DNA of 6,698 bases, from contig WSZX01000226.1 in assembly GCA_013139935.1 (NCBI GenBank), forward strand, positions 1 through 6,698, read 5' to 3'. The position numbers and the translations under genes are program-made. A model generated the notes under the pieces. That model had not been told where the DNA came from. It was given only the letters and a program-made list of their open reading frames with translations, and ran no database searches. Shown here in pieces: positions 5,275 to 6,698 of this stretch (positions are counted from its first letter, which is position 1; every line of letters begins with the position of its first letter). Source of the DNA: Ardenticatenales bacterium (lineage in GTDB: Bacteria > Chloroflexota > Anaerolineae > Promineifilales > UBA4811).

Positions 5275-6210
5275 CTAGCGTGGCGGCCGGATGGTGATCC
5301 CGGAGTTGACGTCAGAGACTGTGTAGGACAGATCAATCGTACCTGACTGGCCCGCAAAGAACTCGTCCAGCGAGCCCATTCCGTGGAGAGTGTACAGGAC
5401 AACATATCCACCGTCCAGCGCGGTGTAGATCTCGCCACTGGCGGAGTTCAGCCGACCGCCCTCGATTTGGAGGTCATTGACGTCATAAATGTAGTGCTTG
5501 CACTCAACTCCGCCAAGGATCTGGTTGGGAAGCACGCGTTGAGCGGCTGGAACGCCGAGAAAAAAGTCATCGGCGCTGAACGGTTGCCGGCCGGTCAACG
5601 TCTCGATCTCTTCCACTATGGGAATCCACGGTTGTCGGCCGATCTTGATCCACGCAGCACTCTCAATGACAATGTACTCAAAGGTGGGAATGGGCAGCCC
5701 GGCAGCCGCCAGCCCGCTGAGCACGACCCGCCCATGAGTGGCCTGCGGGGCAGTGGTGAACTCGCCCCAATAGTCCACCTTTCCCGTCTCCCCATTGCCG
5801 ATGAAGCTCAGCGCGGCGGTCTGGCGGAAACTTGCCAGCCCGCTGAGCCCTGTGCTGGCGTCTGTCACGCCGAGATATTCCTCAATGCCGCCGATAGGCG
5901 TCGGGCGGGGCAGCTCCGGCGTTGGCGAGGCGGCCGTTTGCACCGTCGTTGCCAGTTCCATAGGTACCTCCTCCGGCGTGGCGATCATGAGAGCCGTGGC
6001 CGCAGCCTCGACGGCGGGTGCCAGGTCAGTCACCATCGCCTCCAAGGTGGGAGCCAGGTCGACAGCGGCTGCCTTGAGTGTTGGGACCAGCGCAGCGGCC
6101 GTGCTGACAGCCTCTGGATTCTCCAGCGGATTGGTCAGCCCACAAGCCAGGCCGGCGAGCGCCAAAAGCAGGGGTGGGAGCAGGGTCCCCAGGAAGGCGG
6201 TTCTTTTCAT
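5275..6210 (-). CDS. Lipoprotein with hendecad repeats and a possible LppX/LolA-like domain (first of three)
   Basis: A putative lipoprotein of 311 residues from the ATG at 6210; an in-frame GTG at 6222 would add four. The signal peptide (MKR, hydrophobic stretch, LAGLAC) ends at a Cys that would be lipidated, residue 23 from this ATG. Next come three tandem 11-residue repeats, LVPTLKAAAVD, LAPTLEAMVTD and LAPAVEAAATA (encoded at 6090-5992), probably an amphipathic helix. A Pro/Thr-rich linker (ATPEEVP to LPRPTPIGG) follows, then a beta-rich domain of about 200 residues with WGEFTT, FEYIVIESAAWIKIG, QPWIPI, KHYIYDVND and YVVLYTLHG. That domain resembles the LppX/LprG or LolA half-barrel that holds lipids or hydrophobic ligands, but this is only pattern likeness. 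It is the first gene behind the 6244-6271 promoter. Its stop lies 18 bases before the next start. Lipoprotein call good, domain call weak. Confidence 0.82.
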   Translation of the reverse strand: MKRTAFLGTLLPPLLLALAGLACGLTNPLENPEAVSTAAALVPTLKAAAVDLAPTLEAMVTDLAPAVEAAATALMIATPEEVPMELATTVQTAASPTPELPRPTPIGGIEEYLGVTDASTGLSGLASFRQTAALSFIGNGETGKVDYWGEFTTAPQATHGRVVLSGLAAAGLPIPTFEYIVIESAAWIKIGRQPWIPIVEEIETLTGRQPFSADDFFLGVPAAQRVLPNQILGGVECKHYIYDVNDLQIEGGRLNSASGEIYTALDGGYVVLYTLHGMGSLDEFFAGQSGTIDLSYTVSDVNSGITIRPPR

Positions 6211-6243
6211 GATTCGGATCACTGCGGAAAACCAACGATGGGC

Positions 6244-6271
6244 AGTATATCATGTGGCAAGTGCATGTCAA
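6244..6271 (-). promoter_or_regulatory. Promoter of the lipoprotein operon
   Basis: Read on the minus strand, TTGACA (6271-6266) and TATACT (6249-6244) are 16 bases apart. TATACT is a 5-of-6 match to TATAAT. Transcription should start near 6237, which leaves a leader of about 15 bases to the GTG at 6222 or about 27 to the ATG at 6210. The longer leader favours the ATG, although no strong ribosome site is visible for either. Confidence 0.75.
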
Positions 6272-6407
6272 GGCGGCTGTACATCAGCGATTCTCCGTGT
6301 CCAATAGGGAACGGCATTCTAGTGATGGTCTCATCGCGACAAGACAGCAGTCCACGAGGCCCTGAATAGGATCAGCAGTGCGTTTTTTCGACACCCTTGG
6401 CTCTCAC

Positions 6408-6436
6408 TTGACACCATCATCGTCTGGATGTATACT
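6408..6436 (+). promoter_or_regulatory. Promoter of the CsoR-family regulator
   Basis: TTGACA (6408-6413) and TATACT (6431-6436) are separated by 17 bases, an almost perfect housekeeping promoter. The -10 box overlaps the inverted repeats that look like a repressor site, which suggests that the strong promoter is normally shut by the regulator it drives. Confidence 0.82.
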
Positions 6437-6454
6437 ATACCGGAGTATGGTATA
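6432..6454 (+). promoter_or_regulatory. Probable CsoR-family operator (autoregulation)
   Basis: TATACC (6436-6441) and GGTATA (6449-6454) form an inverted repeat with a 7-base centre. Overlapping it, ATACT (6432-6436) and AGTAT (6444-6448) form a second one, also with a 7-base centre. CsoR/FrmR-family tetramers bind operators of the general form ATAC...GTAT, often with a G/C tract. The site covers the end of the -10 box and the start point, so bound protein would block initiation. Confidence 0.7.
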
Positions 6455-6475
6455 TGCACTGAGCGGTGATCAATA

Positions 6476-6698
6476 ATGCAGTCAATTCCAGAAGAGGTCA
6501 AATCAGATCTGCTGATCCGGCTACGTCGGATCGAGGGACAGGTGCGCGGGGTGCAGCGGATGCTGGACGCTGATCGAGACTGCCACGAAGTGTTACAGCA
6601 GTTGTCGGCCGTCCGCTCTGCGCTCCAGAACGTCAGCCTGATCTTTGCCCGTCGCTATGCACTGCAATGCATGAATGACCGGGAGCCTGGCCTGAGCG
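6476..6698 (+). CDS. CsoR/FrmR/RcnR-family transcriptional repressor, partial
   Basis: The first 74 residues of an all-helical, small-molecule or metal-responsive repressor (DUF156); the gene runs off the right edge. The signature RLRRIEGQVRGVQRML (15-30) is followed by DRDCHEVLQQLSAVRSALQNVSL (33-55), which places Cys36 at the usual first ligand position. The second conserved Cys is Cys65 (YALQC). Copper-sensing CsoR uses Cys36, His61 and Cys65; here residue 61 is Tyr, so the Cu(I) site looks incomplete. Loss of the His with both Cys kept is seen in CstR-type persulfide sensors, but this is inference. The ATG at 6476 follows GGTGATC (6465-6471), which can pair with the 16S rRNA end. It is divergent from the lipoprotein operon and has its own promoter and likely operator. 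Genes it controls probably lie to the right, outside the window. Confidence 0.9.
   Translation, partial: MQSIPEEVKSDLLIRLRRIEGQVRGVQRMLDADRDCHEVLQQLSAVRSALQNVSLIFARRYALQCMNDREPGLS

Noticed and set aside
5383..6369. Long plus-strand open frame of 328 codons
   Set aside because: It is antisense to the lipoprotein gene, has no ribosome site, and its translation is rich in Arg, Gly and Gln without any domain pattern. The minus strand holds a signal peptide, a promoter and a sensible operon.
1..6698. Many GGCCGG/CCGGCC words, about 18 by eye (for example near 95, 192, 685, 1787, 2902, 4520, 5101, 5590)
   Set aside because: They occur both inside genes and between them, with no spacing pattern. 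A GC-rich codon or genome-signature bias explains them; a whole-genome word count would be needed to claim more.

Overview
The window is an ordinary-looking bacterial chromosomal segment of moderately high GC. It has strong Shine-Dalgarno sites, clear TTGACA/TATAAT-type promoters, a T-box riboswitch and several type II (lipobox) signal peptides. T-boxes are typical of Firmicutes and also occur in Actinobacteria and Chloroflexota. Together with the GC-rich codon use, the lectin-like lipoproteins and a 'TrpB2' enzyme, this makes a Chloroflexota-like organism my best guess. That is inference only; no marker gene is present.

Layout on the plus strand. The first 273 bases are the C-terminal end of a nucleotide-sugar epimerase. 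A thioredoxin gene follows at 537-884 with its own promoter. A second strong promoter begins on the thioredoxin stop codon and drives a long leader (about 916-1250). This leader is a tryptophan T-box: AGTA and GAA loop-E elements, a UGG specifier, the AGGGTGGCACCGCG T-box sequence, and mutually exclusive antiterminator and terminator. After about 180 bases comes a small predicted ATPase of the COG3910 type (1429-2145), then a TrpB2-type tryptophan synthase beta chain (2332-3696) and a GC-rich hairpin that probably ends the unit. The simplest reading is that uncharged tRNA-Trp switches on the ATPase and TrpB2 together, so that TrpB2 makes tryptophan from indole and serine. The ATPase's part in this is unexplained and is the most interesting point in the window.

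Layout on the minus strand. Three lipoprotein genes read from about 6210 back to 3844, behind one strong promoter at 6244-6271. The first has three 11-residue repeats after its lipidated Cys. The second and third are divergent paralogues with a lectin/LamG-like beta-sandwich pattern. They converge on trpB2.

Right edge. Divergent from the lipoproteins is the start of a CsoR/FrmR-family repressor, cut by the window end. Its promoter carries overlapping inverted repeats that look like its own operator. It keeps Cys36 and Cys65 of the family but has Tyr where copper-sensing CsoR has His61, so it may not be a copper sensor.
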